This document shows positions 17,216 to 25,261 of a stretch of 64,000 nucleotides of DNA, one piece after another. The notes under the pieces are model-generated. The model saw only the letters and a list, made by a program, of their open reading frames with translations. It did not search any database and was not told where the DNA came from. Location: positions 372,001-436,000 of the forward strand of contig NZ_BMVK01000005.1 of NCBI RefSeq assembly GCF_014650675.1, given 5' to 3'. The first letter of the stretch is position 1. Each line of letters opens with the position of its first letter. The stretch comes from Streptomyces anulatus. Lineage in GTDB: Bacteria; Actinomycetota; Actinomycetes; Streptomycetales; Streptomycetaceae. The position numbers and the translations under genes are program-made.

Positions 17216-19630
17216 TCAGTGCCAGAAGCCGCCGCCGACCTTGACCCGCACCACCTGCGGGTCGTGGTCGCTCGCCTGGTCGGCGAACTCGGCGTTGATG
17301 TGCACCACGTCGTAGTCGGGGCGCCGGATGCCGGGGCTCGTCAGGATGTGGTCCAGCGTCTGCGAGTTGCCGTCGAAGACATAGCTGTACCGCTCCGACG
17401 GGGGGAGCGTCGCGATCAGCGGCTTGAGCGCCCTGCCCTTGGTCAGCGCCTTCATCGTCGGGGAGAACTCGAAGTCGTTGAAGTCCCCGAGCGCGACGAC
17501 CCTGGCGGACCTGTCCGCCTTCAGCAGCGCGGCGACGAAGGTGTTGACCTCGGCGGCCTGCTGGATCCGCTTGGTCTCCGAGGAACGCGTCGGCTCCTGG
17601 TAGCGGCCGTGCAGCGGCTGGTCGCCGCCCTTGGACGCGAAGTGGTTGCCGATGACGAAGACCGGCTTGCCGCGGAAGACGAACTCGCCCACCAGCGGCT
17701 TGCGGCTGTCCGCCCACGCCGGGCTCGCCGGGTTGATCCGGCCCGGGGACGCGGAGAGCTCGACGCCCTTCCAGGTGTCGACGGCCCGCACCGGGGTGGT
17801 GGCGTCGCCGCCCGCGCGGTCGGTGAAGGAGACCCGCTGCGGGTTGAAGAGGAAGACGTTACGGATGTTGCCGCCGGGCTCGCCGCCGTCCTTGTTGTTC
17901 TCCGGGGCGATGTAGCGCCAGGCGTAGCGCGGCCCGCCCTTCGCGACGATCGCGTCGGTGAACCGCTTCAGCGTCGCCTCGGAACCCGTCGTGCCGTCGT
18001 TCACCGCACCGTTGTCGTCCTGGATCTCCTCCAGCGAGACGATGTCGGGGGAGGACAGGTTGACCGCGACGCCCTCCGCCAGGGTGTCGAACTTGGCCTG
18101 GTCGTCGCGCGCGTCGAGGTTCTCCACGTTGTACGTGGCGACCGCCAGCTCGTCCTTCTTCTGCTTGCGGGTCACCTCGCGCCGCAGCTTCTTGTCGACG
18201 ACCGTGCCCAGCTCGGTGGCCTGCACGTTGTAGCCGCCGTAGCTCGCGTAGTCGAGCACGCCGGTGGTGCGGCCCTTCAGCACGTCCCCGACGTTCGCCG
18301 TCGGGACCGGCCGCGCCGGGTCCAGCGACATCACCTTGAGGCGGCCGGTGTTCTGGTCCTCGTACGAGGCGTAGAGCGTGCCGCCGCGCCGGGTCGGGTT
18401 CTCCCTCGGCTTCACGGTCACCCAGATCTCGTCGTACGCGGTCGTCGCCCCGGTCACCCGGGTGTCGGCGAACTCGACCCGGGAGCCCTCCAGCGCCTCG
18501 TACAGGTCCAGCGCGTACCGGGACGGGTCCAGGGGCAGCGCGTCGATCGCCCCGCCGTCCGCCGAGGGCACGTAACGGCCGGGCACCGAACGGGCGTCGA
18601 GGACGACCGGGGCGGGCAGCGCGTTGCCGGAGGACAGGACGGTGAAGCGGGGCGCGGTGATCTGGGTGAGGGACTGGGTGCCGGTGCCCGGGTAGTACTC
18701 CGCGACCTTGCCGCTGACCAGGACCGCGTCGCCGACCTTCACGGCCGGTGCGGTGGAGCCGGTGTAGACGAACAGGCCCTCGCCGGTGCGCGGGTCGCCG
18801 TCGGGGGCCGTGTCCTGGATCCAGAAGCCGCGCGAGCCACTGGCCCGCACCCCGGTGACGACGCCCGGGACGCCGGTCACCGACGTGCCGTCGAGCGGGG
18901 AGACACGGGTGGTGCCCTGGATGTCGTGGATCCGTACGTCGCCGGGCTCGGTGGGGCCGGGCTCCTCGGGCTCCTGCCCGCCGCCGGACGTCTCGCCCTT
19001 GGTGTTGACCGGCGTCGGGGCGCCCGCGGCGAGGTCGGCCGCGTTGTCGTCGGTGTCGGCGAGCGAGGCGGCCCGTGCGACGGACGCGGTGGCGGACGCG
19101 CCGGGGACCGGGCCGCTGCCCTCCCGGACGACCGCGGAGCCGTAGCCGACCAGGTCGACGATCCGGGTGTCCGCCGCACAGTCCGCCGCCGACTTGCAGG
19201 TGAGCGGGGCCGTCCCGGAGACCAGGGCGACGGTGCCGCTCCCCGCCGCCATGGCGACCGTGCCGGTGGCGTCGGCGGTGGGCAGCGCGACGGTTCCGCC
19301 GGTTCCCGCGGCCTGTGCGACCAGGTAGCGGCCGCCGGGTGCGATCGCCCCGGACAGCTCGGAGACCTGCCACTGCGAGCCGGCGGACGGGCTGCCCGGC
19401 AGGTACTGGACGCTGAGGCCGCCGACCTCGAAGGGCGCGGAGCCGGCGTTGGCCAGCTCGACGAAGTCCCGGGTCAGCGTCGCGCCGGAGTTGCCCCCGC
19501 CGCCGTACACCTCGGAGATGACGGCGGTGGCGGACGGGGCCGCCTGGGCGGCGGCGGGCAGGGCGGTCACCGCGAGAGCGACGGCGACGGCGCCGGTCAG
19601 CAGAACGGAACCGGATCTGTGTATCTGCAC
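17216..19630 (-). CDS. Secreted ExeM/NucH-type endonuclease with lamin-tail domain
   Basis: About 804 residues from the GTG at 19630 (a TTG at 19645 is in frame). Order: signal peptide (VLLTGAVAVALAVTALPAAAQA), lamin-tail domain (about 30-150, VISEVYGGGGNSGATLTRDF), an OB-fold-like region (about 230-470), then an endonuclease/exonuclease/phosphatase domain (about 490-800). Catalytic landmarks are Asn in ATYNVENL, Glu in SLEEIQDD, GDFNDFEFSP and the C-terminal SDHDP. The architecture matches extracellular DNases of the ExeM/NucH group, which digest environmental DNA for phosphate or nitrogen. Monocistronic; convergent with the hydrolase gene. Confidence 0.92.
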   Translation of the reverse strand: MQIHRSGSVLLTGAVAVALAVTALPAAAQAAPSATAVISEVYGGGGNSGATLTRDFVELANAGSAPFEVGGLSVQYLPGSPSAGSQWQVSELSGAIAPGGRYLVAQAAGTGGTVALPTADATGTVAMAAGSGTVALVSGTAPLTCKSAADCAADTRIVDLVGYGSAVVREGSGPVPGASATASVARAASLADTDDNAADLAAGAPTPVNTKGETSGGGQEPEEPGPTEPGDVRIHDIQGTTRVSPLDGTSVTGVPGVVTGVRASGSRGFWIQDTAPDGDPRTGEGLFVYTGSTAPAVKVGDAVLVSGKVAEYYPGTGTQSLTQITAPRFTVLSSGNALPAPVVLDARSVPGRYVPSADGGAIDALPLDPSRYALDLYEALEGSRVEFADTRVTGATTAYDEIWVTVKPRENPTRRGGTLYASYEDQNTGRLKVMSLDPARPVPTANVGDVLKGRTTGVLDYASYGGYNVQATELGTVVDKKLRREVTRKQKKDELAVATYNVENLDARDDQAKFDTLAEGVAVNLSSPDIVSLEEIQDDNGAVNDGTTGSEATLKRFTDAIVAKGGPRYAWRYIAPENNKDGGEPGGNIRNVFLFNPQRVSFTDRAGGDATTPVRAVDTWKGVELSASPGRINPASPAWADSRKPLVGEFVFRGKPVFVIGNHFASKGGDQPLHGRYQEPTRSSETKRIQQAAEVNTFVAALLKADRSARVVALGDFNDFEFSPTMKALTKGRALKPLIATLPPSERYSYVFDGNSQTLDHILTSPGIRRPDYDVVHINAEFADQASDHDPQVVRVKVGGGFWH

Positions 19631-19868
19631 GGGAGGTGCCCCCAACTGAGTAGTAGGGCCAAAAACTATGCGCGTAGAACAGGGCGTGACAAGGCATCAT
19701 CGGTTAATTCCCGGCATCATCCGGATGGAGGGCGGGTACACCCGCCCCGCACGGCTCGCCGGACGCCCGCTTCGCGCGCCTGCCGCGTGCCCGCCACACG
19801 CCTGTCACGTGCGGCAATGATGGGCAACACGCCCTGCTGAGACGGCCGTCCACGATGCGGTCAGCGGT

Positions 19869-19898
19869 TTGACCGGGTTAGGCCGTTCCGGCTACGTT
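19869..19898 (+). promoter_or_regulatory. Promoter of leader peptide 1
   Basis: -35 TTGACC (19869-19874) and -10 TACGTT (19893-19898) with an 18-bp spacer. The expected transcription start falls at about 19905, the base before the leader ATG, so the leader mRNA should be leaderless. Confidence 0.6.
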
Positions 19899-19905
19899 GC
19901 GCGCC

Positions 19906-19986
19906 ATGCAGCGATCCGCACACCTGACGACGCGAGGTCATGTCGACCTGAAGCGCGTGTGCTCCGCGGCGTGTCACCGGGTCTGA
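19906..19986 (+). CDS. Leader peptide 1 (HVDL family)
   Basis: A 26-codon ORF on the plus strand. It contains the central motif LTTRGHVDLKRVC and a second Cys four residues on (SAAC), ending HRV. Short peptides with an R-x-HVDL-x-R pattern and two Cys are widespread in streptomycetes upstream of sulfur-assimilation genes and are thought to act as cysteine-responsive attenuators. No RBS precedes the ATG, which directly follows a good promoter (leaderless). Downstream is the ROK regulator gene at 20154 and then the organosulfur operon, which fits a sulfur-sensing role. The function is inferred from the motif and context. Confidence 0.82.
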   Translation: MQRSAHLTTRGHVDLKRVCSAACHRV

Positions 19987-20153
19987 CCGCAATCCGCCCC
20001 GGCGCGACCGCCGCCGGAGCCCTTCCGGTGTGCGTACCCGGGGCGACCGTTCCACGGGAGAAGCCGAACCCGCTCCGGCCCGGCGCCTGCGGGTCCCCGG
20101 CACGAGGCTCCGTCCGGACGCCTTCCCGCACGGCCCGCTGCCATCGAGGACCT

Positions 20154-21470
20154 GTGAAGACACCTGTGAAGCGTCCGCCCGTGCCCGCCCGCCGTCCTGC
20201 CCCGCTGCGCCGCTCGGACATCCCGGCGGCAGGCCCCGCCCGCCGAGTCTCCGGCACCGGCTCCGTGCTGAGCGCGATCCTCGACCACGGGCCCGTCGCC
20301 CGGTCCAACGTCGCCCGGCTCACCGGTCTCTCCCCGGCGGCGGTGACCGGGCACGTCGGGCAGTTGCTGGCGCGCGGGCTCGTACGGGAGGGCGCGGAGA
20401 CCGCCGGGCCCACCGGGCTCGGCCGTCCCCACATCCCCGTCGAGATCGACACCGGCCGCTATCTGGTCGCCGGGGCCCACGTCGCCGTCGCGCACTCCAC
20501 CGTCTCGCTGATGGACCTGCGCGGCCGGGTCGTCGCCGAGGACCGGCAGCCGCACGCCCTCGGGGCGACGGGTCCGTACGCCACCGTCCTCGGCCGGTCC
20601 CCGCGCGGCCTTTCCAGCGGCCCGGCCCTGCTGCGCGACCTCGCCGACCGGCTGCCCCGGCTCGTCGAGGAGCATGCCGCCGGCCGGACCGTCCTCGCCC
20701 TCGGTTTCGCCACGGGGCACCGGGTGGACCCCGCCGCCGGGGTCGTCGTCGAGCATCCGCATCTGGGCTGGCGGGACGTCCCGGTGCGCGAGATCCTCGA
20801 AACCGCCACCGGTCTGCCGGTCCATGTGGACAGCCACTCAAGGGCGTTGGCGCGCGCCGAGCAGTTGTTCGGCGAGGCGTCGACCCGGGTCAGCACGGTC
20901 CTGCTCTTCGTCGGCGCCGTGGTGGACGCGGCGTTCGCCAGCTCCGGGAACATGCATCTGGGCCCCCGCTCCGGTGCGGGCAGTGTGGCCCATCTGCCGT
21001 TGGGTTCGGGCGGATCGGGTGGTGCCGAGCCCTGTTCGTGCGGCCGGACCGGCTGCCTCCAGTCGGAGGTCTCCGAGCGGGCCATGGTGCGCCGGGCTGC
21101 CGAACAGGGCCTGTTCGTCGGCTCGTTCGCCGAACTGCTCGACGGAGCCCTGGCCGGGGACGAGCGGGCCCTCGGACTCTTCCGCCGCCGGGCCCTGCTC
21201 GTCGGCCGGGCGGCGGCCCTGCTGCTGGACATGTTCGACCCGGAGGTCCTCGTGGTCGTCGAGCCGGGAGCGGGCCGCCTGCCGGAGTGTCTGGCGGACC
21301 TGCGGGCGGAGGTGGCGAGACGCTCGTGGGTCTGCGACGACCCCGAACGGACCGTGGTGCCGAGCAGCTTCACCGGATCGGTGCTGGCCACCGCGGGCGG
21401 CGCGGTGGCGCTCGGCGCGCTGTACGACGACCCGCTGGGGCCCTGGCCCGCACTGCCCGCGGTGTCCTGA
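20154..21470 (+). CDS. ROK family transcriptional regulator
   Basis: 438 residues from the GTG at 20154, which has GAGGA upstream. The N-terminal winged HTH (about 38-95; VLSAILDHGPVARSNVARLTGLSPAAV) is followed by a ROK sugar-kinase-like domain with the zinc-binding cluster CSCGRTGC. The usual kinase catalytic NDAN segment is replaced by VDSHSRAL, so it is more likely a pure regulator than a sugar kinase. It lies between leader peptide 1 and the promoter/leader of the organosulfur operon, so it is a candidate regulator of that operon. A hairpin follows the stop. Confidence 0.88.
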   Translation: MKTPVKRPPVPARRPAPLRRSDIPAAGPARRVSGTGSVLSAILDHGPVARSNVARLTGLSPAAVTGHVGQLLARGLVREGAETAGPTGLGRPHIPVEIDTGRYLVAGAHVAVAHSTVSLMDLRGRVVAEDRQPHALGATGPYATVLGRSPRGLSSGPALLRDLADRLPRLVEEHAAGRTVLALGFATGHRVDPAAGVVVEHPHLGWRDVPVREILETATGLPVHVDSHSRALARAEQLFGEASTRVSTVLLFVGAVVDAAFASSGNMHLGPRSGAGSVAHLPLGSGGSGGAEPCSCGRTGCLQSEVSERAMVRRAAEQGLFVGSFAELLDGALAGDERALGLFRRRALLVGRAAALLLDMFDPEVLVVVEPGAGRLPECLADLRAEVARRSWVCDDPERTVVPSSFTGSVLATAGGAVALGALYDDPLGPWPALPAVS

Positions 21471-21472
21471 CC

Positions 21473-21503
21473 GCACCGGCCGACCCCGGTCCGCGGCCGG
21501 CGC
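21473..21503 (+). terminator. Hairpin after the ROK gene
   Basis: GCACCGGCCG / CGGCCGGCGC, 10-bp stem with one mismatch and an 11-nt loop, directly after the stop. It separates the ROK transcript from the second leader promoter. Confidence 0.5.
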
Positions 21504-21534
21504 GGAAGCCGACTTAATTCAGAACGTTGCATTG

Positions 21535-21564
21535 TTGACCGGCCCGATGACCTCAAAGGACAAT
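21535..21564 (+). promoter_or_regulatory. Promoter of leader peptide 2 and the organosulfur operon
   Basis: -35 TTGACC (21535-21540) and -10 GACAAT (21559-21564), spacer 18 bp, with the leader ATG 7 bases beyond the -10. The -35 sequence, spacing and leaderless geometry are the same as at 19869-19906. Confidence 0.55.
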
Positions 21565-21570
21565 GGATTC

Positions 21571-21693
21571 ATGACCAGCCGACAGCGTATTCAGCAGAGC
21601 GTGCCCCGCACGGCTCGCCGCTGTCGCACGGCTGCGCCGGTGAGTTTCCTCTCCCGGGCCTGTCGTTGTCTCCGCTGTCCGGGTTCCCGATAA
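21571..21693 (+). CDS. Leader peptide 2 (Cys-rich)
   Basis: 40-codon ORF starting MTSRQRIQQS and ending with a Cys cluster, CRCLRCPGSR; Cys at positions 18, 31, 33 and 36. It lacks the HVDL motif of leader 1. The ATG has no RBS and sits at the predicted transcription start. Its stop codon (21691-21693) lies inside a 7-bp hairpin (21679-21699), so the position of a ribosome stalled at the Cys codons would decide whether that hairpin forms. The next genes form an organosulfur uptake/oxidation operon. Cysteine-responsive attenuation is the inferred role; translation is unproven. Confidence 0.6.
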   Translation: MTSRQRIQQSVPRTARRCRTAAPVSFLSRACRCLRCPGSR

Positions 21694-21699
21694 ACCCGG
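21679..21699 (+). promoter_or_regulatory. Hairpin overlapping the stop of leader peptide 2
   Basis: Perfect stem CCGGGTT / AACCCGG with a 7-nt loop; the last codons and stop of the leader are inside it. Confidence 0.6.
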
Positions 21700-21736
21700 C
21701 TGACTTCCAGGCGGCTTCTGTCACTGGTCGACCCGC

Positions 21737-21757
21737 GCGGGGAATTTCCTTTCCCGC
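21737..21757 (+). terminator. Second hairpin in the leader of the organosulfur operon
   Basis: 8-bp stem GCGGGGAA / TTTCCCGC (one G-T pair), loop TTTCC. It could serve as the attenuator of a leader-peptide mechanism; no T-run follows. Confidence 0.4.
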
Positions 21758-21786
21758 TGTGTGATCCGTGCTGCCCGCCCGTTCCT

Positions 21787-21826
21787 CTGTGCGCCTGTGT
21801 GCCTGTGCGCCTGTTCGCCTGTGTTT
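21787..21826 (+). repeat. Octamer tandem repeat in the operon leader
   Basis: Five consecutive 8-bp units, CTGTGCGC, CTGTGTGC, CTGTGCGC, CTGTTCGC and CTGTGTTT, in the untranslated region before the flavin reductase gene. In one reading frame (from the GTG at 21768) they produce several Cys codons. Confidence 0.75.
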
Positions 21827-21885
21827 CGCGCTTCGGTGCTTCTGTGTGCCCTTTTCCGCATTCCCCTCCTTCCACTCCGGGAGAG

Positions 21886-22389
21886 ATGTTGACCATCACC
21901 GTGCCTTCCTATGCCCCCGTCTACGCCCCCGACCGTTTCAAGCAGGTGTTCCGCCGCTATCCGGCGGGCGTGGTCGTCGTCACCGCCGACTCCGGCCGCG
22001 GACCCGTCGGATTCACCGCCACCTCGCTCACCTCGCTGTCCCTGGACCCGCCCCTGGTCTCGTACGGCATCGGTGTCGCGGCCTCCTCCTGGCCCCATGT
22101 CGAGGCGGCGGCCTCCACCGTCGTCAACTTCCTCGGCGCCGACCAGGAATCACTCGCCCGTACCTTCGCCACCAGCGGCATCGACCGGTTCGCCGCCCCC
22201 ACCGCCTGGCGGCGACTGCCGGAGGGCGAGCCGGTGCTCGACGGAGTGGCCGGCTGGCTGCGCCTGGAGACCGAGCGGATCGTGCCCGCAGGGGACCACC
22301 GGATCGTCATCGCCCGGGTCACCGATTCCTGGCTGGACGAGGATCGGGCCCCGCTGCTGTTCCACGACGGCGCCTACCACTCCCTCTGA
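21886..22389 (+). CDS. Flavin reductase family protein
   Basis: 167 residues from the ATG at 21886; GGGAGAG is directly upstream, and a TTG at 21889 would have better spacing. Matches the flavin reductase-like FMN-binding domain: FRRYPAGVVVVTAD, GFTATSLTSLSLDPPL and VVNFLGADQ. It reduces FMN with NAD(P)H and would supply FMNH2 to the monooxygenase encoded at 25262. First structural gene of the organosulfur operon, 18 bp before the binding-protein gene. The ORF extends further upstream in frame but over low-complexity sequence. Confidence 0.9.
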   Translation: MLTITVPSYAPVYAPDRFKQVFRRYPAGVVVVTADSGRGPVGFTATSLTSLSLDPPLVSYGIGVAASSWPHVEAAASTVVNFLGADQESLARTFATSGIDRFAAPTAWRRLPEGEPVLDGVAGWLRLETERIVPAGDHRIVIARVTDSWLDEDRAPLLFHDGAYHSL

Positions 22390-22407
22390 GACCAAGGAAC
22401 GCACCCC

Positions 22408-23493
22408 ATGCCTCGTCACCGGACCAACGATATTTCCGCCACCACCGCGCGAACCGTGGACCGCAGGTCCTTTCTCGCCCTCGCCACCGGATCGGTTCTC
22501 GGCCTCGCCGCCTGCTCCCCGGGGGTCGCGACGGTGGCCAGTTCCGAACCCACCGGAAAACTCCCCTCGGGAGCCCCACCGCCGGGCACGAAACTGGCCG
22601 TCGCGGTCCGCACGACCCGACTCCAGCTCGAACCGGCCGGTCTGAAGAAGGATCTCGCCTTCACCGTTTCCGCATGGCCGAACCTCACCGCGGGACCCGA
22701 CATCATCCAGGGATTCCGGGCGCAGTCGATCGACCTTGCCTCCAACGCCGGAATTCCACCGATCCAGGCCAAGGCCATCGGTGTGAAGACGAAGATCGTG
22801 GCGATACAGGTGCGGCCCCGGCCCATCTACACCTTCGCGACGGCACCCGGCTCCTCCATCGCGTCGGCAGCCGACTTCCGGGGCAGGAAGATCGGCTTCT
22901 CGCAGGGCCAGGCCCAGGGCGTCGTCGTCCTGCGCGCCCTGAAGGAGGCCGGGCTGAAGAACAGCGACGTCGAACTCGTCGCCCTGCCCAGCACCCAGTT
23001 CCTCACCGCCCTGCAGTCCGGACAGGTCGACGTGGCCCCGCTGGGCGAGCCGACCCTCACCAAGTACCTCGACCAGTACGGCAAGGACGGCGCCATCGGC
23101 CTCAAGACCGACGTCGTGGACCTGCTCACCGTGCTGTGGGCCCCGGTGGAGGTCCTGAACGACCCCGCCAGGGCCGCCGCCGTCCGCAGCTTCGTCCCGC
23201 TGTGGGCCAAGGGCCTGGTCTGGGCCTGGGAGAACTCCGACGAGTGGATCGACACCTACTACGTGAAGGACCAGGGCGTCTCCGAGGCCGACGGCCGGCG
23301 CATCGTCTCCTCCCACCACCAGCCGCAGTTCCCCGTCAGCTGGGACAAGGCCATCGCATGGGAGCAGGAGACCGCCGACCTGATGGCCGAGGGCGGGTTC
23401 GTGCCGAAGCAGGACGTCTCCGACCTCTTCGACCGCCGCTTCGAGGGCCTGGCGGCCGAGTCCGTACCCGCCGCGTACCGGGAGACGCCGTGA
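22408..23493 (+). CDS. ABC transporter substrate-binding lipoprotein, SsuA-like
   Basis: 361 residues. Export signal with a Tat-like DRRSFLAL and lipobox LAAC, lipid Cys36. The mature part follows the nitrate/sulfonate/taurine-binding (NMT1/SsuA) fold, with IDLASNAGIPPIQAKAIG, FRGRKIGFSQGQAQG and SGQVDVAPLGEP. It captures an organosulfur compound (aliphatic sulfonate, sulfone or similar) at the membrane for the following permease and ATPase. The ligand cannot be named from sequence. AAGGAACGC upstream serves as RBS. Confidence 0.9.
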   Translation: MPRHRTNDISATTARTVDRRSFLALATGSVLGLAACSPGVATVASSEPTGKLPSGAPPPGTKLAVAVRTTRLQLEPAGLKKDLAFTVSAWPNLTAGPDIIQGFRAQSIDLASNAGIPPIQAKAIGVKTKIVAIQVRPRPIYTFATAPGSSIASAADFRGRKIGFSQGQAQGVVVLRALKEAGLKNSDVELVALPSTQFLTALQSGQVDVAPLGEPTLTKYLDQYGKDGAIGLKTDVVDLLTVLWAPVEVLNDPARAAAVRSFVPLWAKGLVWAWENSDEWIDTYYVKDQGVSEADGRRIVSSHHQPQFPVSWDKAIAWEQETADLMAEGGFVPKQDVSDLFDRRFEGLAAESVPAAYRETP

Positions 23494-23527
23494 ACGATCA
23501 GTCCGTAACAGCCGCGTGGGGGACGAC

Positions 23528-24409
23528 ATGACCGACCTGCTGCCCACCGCCCGCTCCGGCCCCGCCCTGCTCATCAAGGGCGCGCCCGCCGAGGACACCG
23601 CTCACGCGGGGCCCACCGTCGCCCGAGGCACCCGCAGGCGGCTCGGCCCCGGGCGGGCGGTCCCCTTCGGCCGGCTCATCGGCCCCGTCCTGCTCGTCGC
23701 CCTGTGGTGGGCGGCCTCGGCCTCCGGCCACCTGGACCCGCGCATCCTGTCCGGACCGGGCAGCGTCCTCTCCACCGCCGCCGACCTGGTATCGACCGGG
23801 CGGCTCCAGGACAACGTCCTCATCTCCCTCCAGCGCGCCGGACTCGGTCTCCTCTTCGGCGTCACCGCCGGAGTGGTCCTCGCGGTCACGGCCGGGCTCA
23901 GCCGCAGCGGGGAGTACCTGCTCGACGGCCCCCTCCAGATCAAGCGCGCCATCCCCTCGCTCGCCATGCTGCCGCTGCTGATCCTCTGGCTCGGCATCGG
24001 CGAACAGATGAAGGTCACGGTGATCGCACTCGGCGTCGCGGTCAACATGTACATCAACACCTACGCCTCGCTGACCTCCATCGACAGCCGGTACGTGGAA
24101 CTCGCCGAGGGGCTCGACCTCGGCCGCGCCCAGTTCCTGCGCAAGGTCGTCGTCCCCGGCTCGCTGCCCGGCTTCTTCGTCGGCCTGCGGCTCGGCGTCA
24201 CCTCGTCCTGGCTCGGCCTGATCGTCGTCGAGCAGATCAACGCCACCAGCGGCATCGGCTACATGATGTTCCAGGCCCAGCAGTACGCCCAGTCCGACGT
24301 GATCATCGTGGGCCTGGTCGCCTACGGGATCTTCGGCTTCGCCTCCGACGCGGGAGTGCGTGCGATCGAGAGGAAGGTCCTGTCATGGCGACGCACCCTG
24401 GCGGGCTGA
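23528..24409 (+). CDS. ABC transporter permease, SsuC-like
   Basis: 293 residues from the ATG at 23528 (GGGGGA upstream); a GTG at 23516 is in frame. About six membrane helices. The EAA-type loop contains LAEGLDLGRAQFLRKVVVPGSLPGFFVGLRLG, characteristic of the SsuC/TauC/NrtB importer family, and a C-terminal SGIGYMM segment. Membrane subunit of the organosulfur importer. It overlaps the ATPase gene by 25 bases, showing tight coupling. Confidence 0.92.
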   Translation: MTDLLPTARSGPALLIKGAPAEDTAHAGPTVARGTRRRLGPGRAVPFGRLIGPVLLVALWWAASASGHLDPRILSGPGSVLSTAADLVSTGRLQDNVLISLQRAGLGLLFGVTAGVVLAVTAGLSRSGEYLLDGPLQIKRAIPSLAMLPLLILWLGIGEQMKVTVIALGVAVNMYINTYASLTSIDSRYVELAEGLDLGRAQFLRKVVVPGSLPGFFVGLRLGVTSSWLGLIVVEQINATSGIGYMMFQAQQYAQSDVIIVGLVAYGIFGFASDAGVRAIERKVLSWRRTLAG

Positions 24410-25140
24410 TCACCACGGCCCCGCCCGCCGTCCGCACCACCCGGCTGGTACGGAGGTTCGGCGACCGGGTCGTGCTGAAGGAGCTGGACCTGACGGTGGC
24501 GCCGGGGGAGTTCACCGCCCTCCTCGGCCGCAGCGGCTCGGGCAAGTCGACCCTGCTGCGGGCCGTCGCCCGGCTCGACCACACCGTCGAGGGATCCGGT
24601 GAACTCGTCGTCCCCGAACGGGTGTCCCTCTCGTTCCAGGACTCCCGGCTGCTGCCCTGGCTCCGCGTCCTGGACAACGTGACCCTCGGGCTGCGCGGCC
24701 CCGGCGCCCGCGAGCGCGGCCTGACCGCCCTGGAGGAGGTGGGCCTGGCCGGCCGGGACCGCTCCTGGCCGCACGAGCTCTCCGGCGGCGAGCAACAGCG
24801 CGCCGCACTCGCCCGCGCCCTGGTCCGTGAGCCCGAACTCCTTTTGGCCGACGAGCCGTTTGGGGCGCTCGACGCCCTGACCCGGATCAAGATGCACGGC
24901 CTGCTGCGCGAACTGTACGAGCGCCACCGCCCCGCGGTGCTCCTGGTCACCCATGACGTGGACGAGGCCGTGGAGCTCGCCGACCGGGTCCTGGTCCTGG
25001 AGGACGGTCTGATCTCCGTCGACCTCGCCATCGACCTGCCGACCCCGCGCTCCCGCCGGGACGCCCGCTTCCAGGAGTACCGCGACACCCTGCTCACGGC
25101 CCTCGGGGTGGCTCAGCCTCCGCTGCCGACGACGGGCTGA
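24385..25140 (+). CDS. ABC transporter ATP-binding protein, SsuB-like
   Basis: 251 residues from the ATG at 24385, with AGGAAGG upstream inside the permease gene. Walker A is GRSGSGKST (48-56), the signature is LSGGEQQR, Walker B is LLLADEPFGALD and the switch His is in LLVTHDVDEA. SFQDSRLLPW is typical of SsuB/TauB. It energises the organosulfur importer. A gap of 121 bp, without a clear promoter, separates it from the monooxygenase gene. Confidence 0.94.
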   Translation: MATHPGGLITTAPPAVRTTRLVRRFGDRVVLKELDLTVAPGEFTALLGRSGSGKSTLLRAVARLDHTVEGSGELVVPERVSLSFQDSRLLPWLRVLDNVTLGLRGPGARERGLTALEEVGLAGRDRSWPHELSGGEQQRAALARALVREPELLLADEPFGALDALTRIKMHGLLRELYERHRPAVLLVTHDVDEAVELADRVLVLEDGLISVDLAIDLPTPRSRRDARFQEYRDTLLTALGVAQPPLPTTG

Positions 25141-25261
25141 ACCGCCGGCCGCCCGCCACCCACCCGACCCCGTACGTCGCGGACCCCGGCGGCCCCCGAC
25201 GTACGGCTTCACCTCCCCGTACCCGTCCGGGATCACCTCCCGCACCTCCCTGGAGACACCC

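Noticed and set aside
21768..23531. Long plus-strand frame across the flavin reductase and binding-protein genes
   Set aside because: Beyond the Cys-rich beginning it is a shadow of two recognised genes in another frame; only the first part is discussed as a possible upstream ORF.
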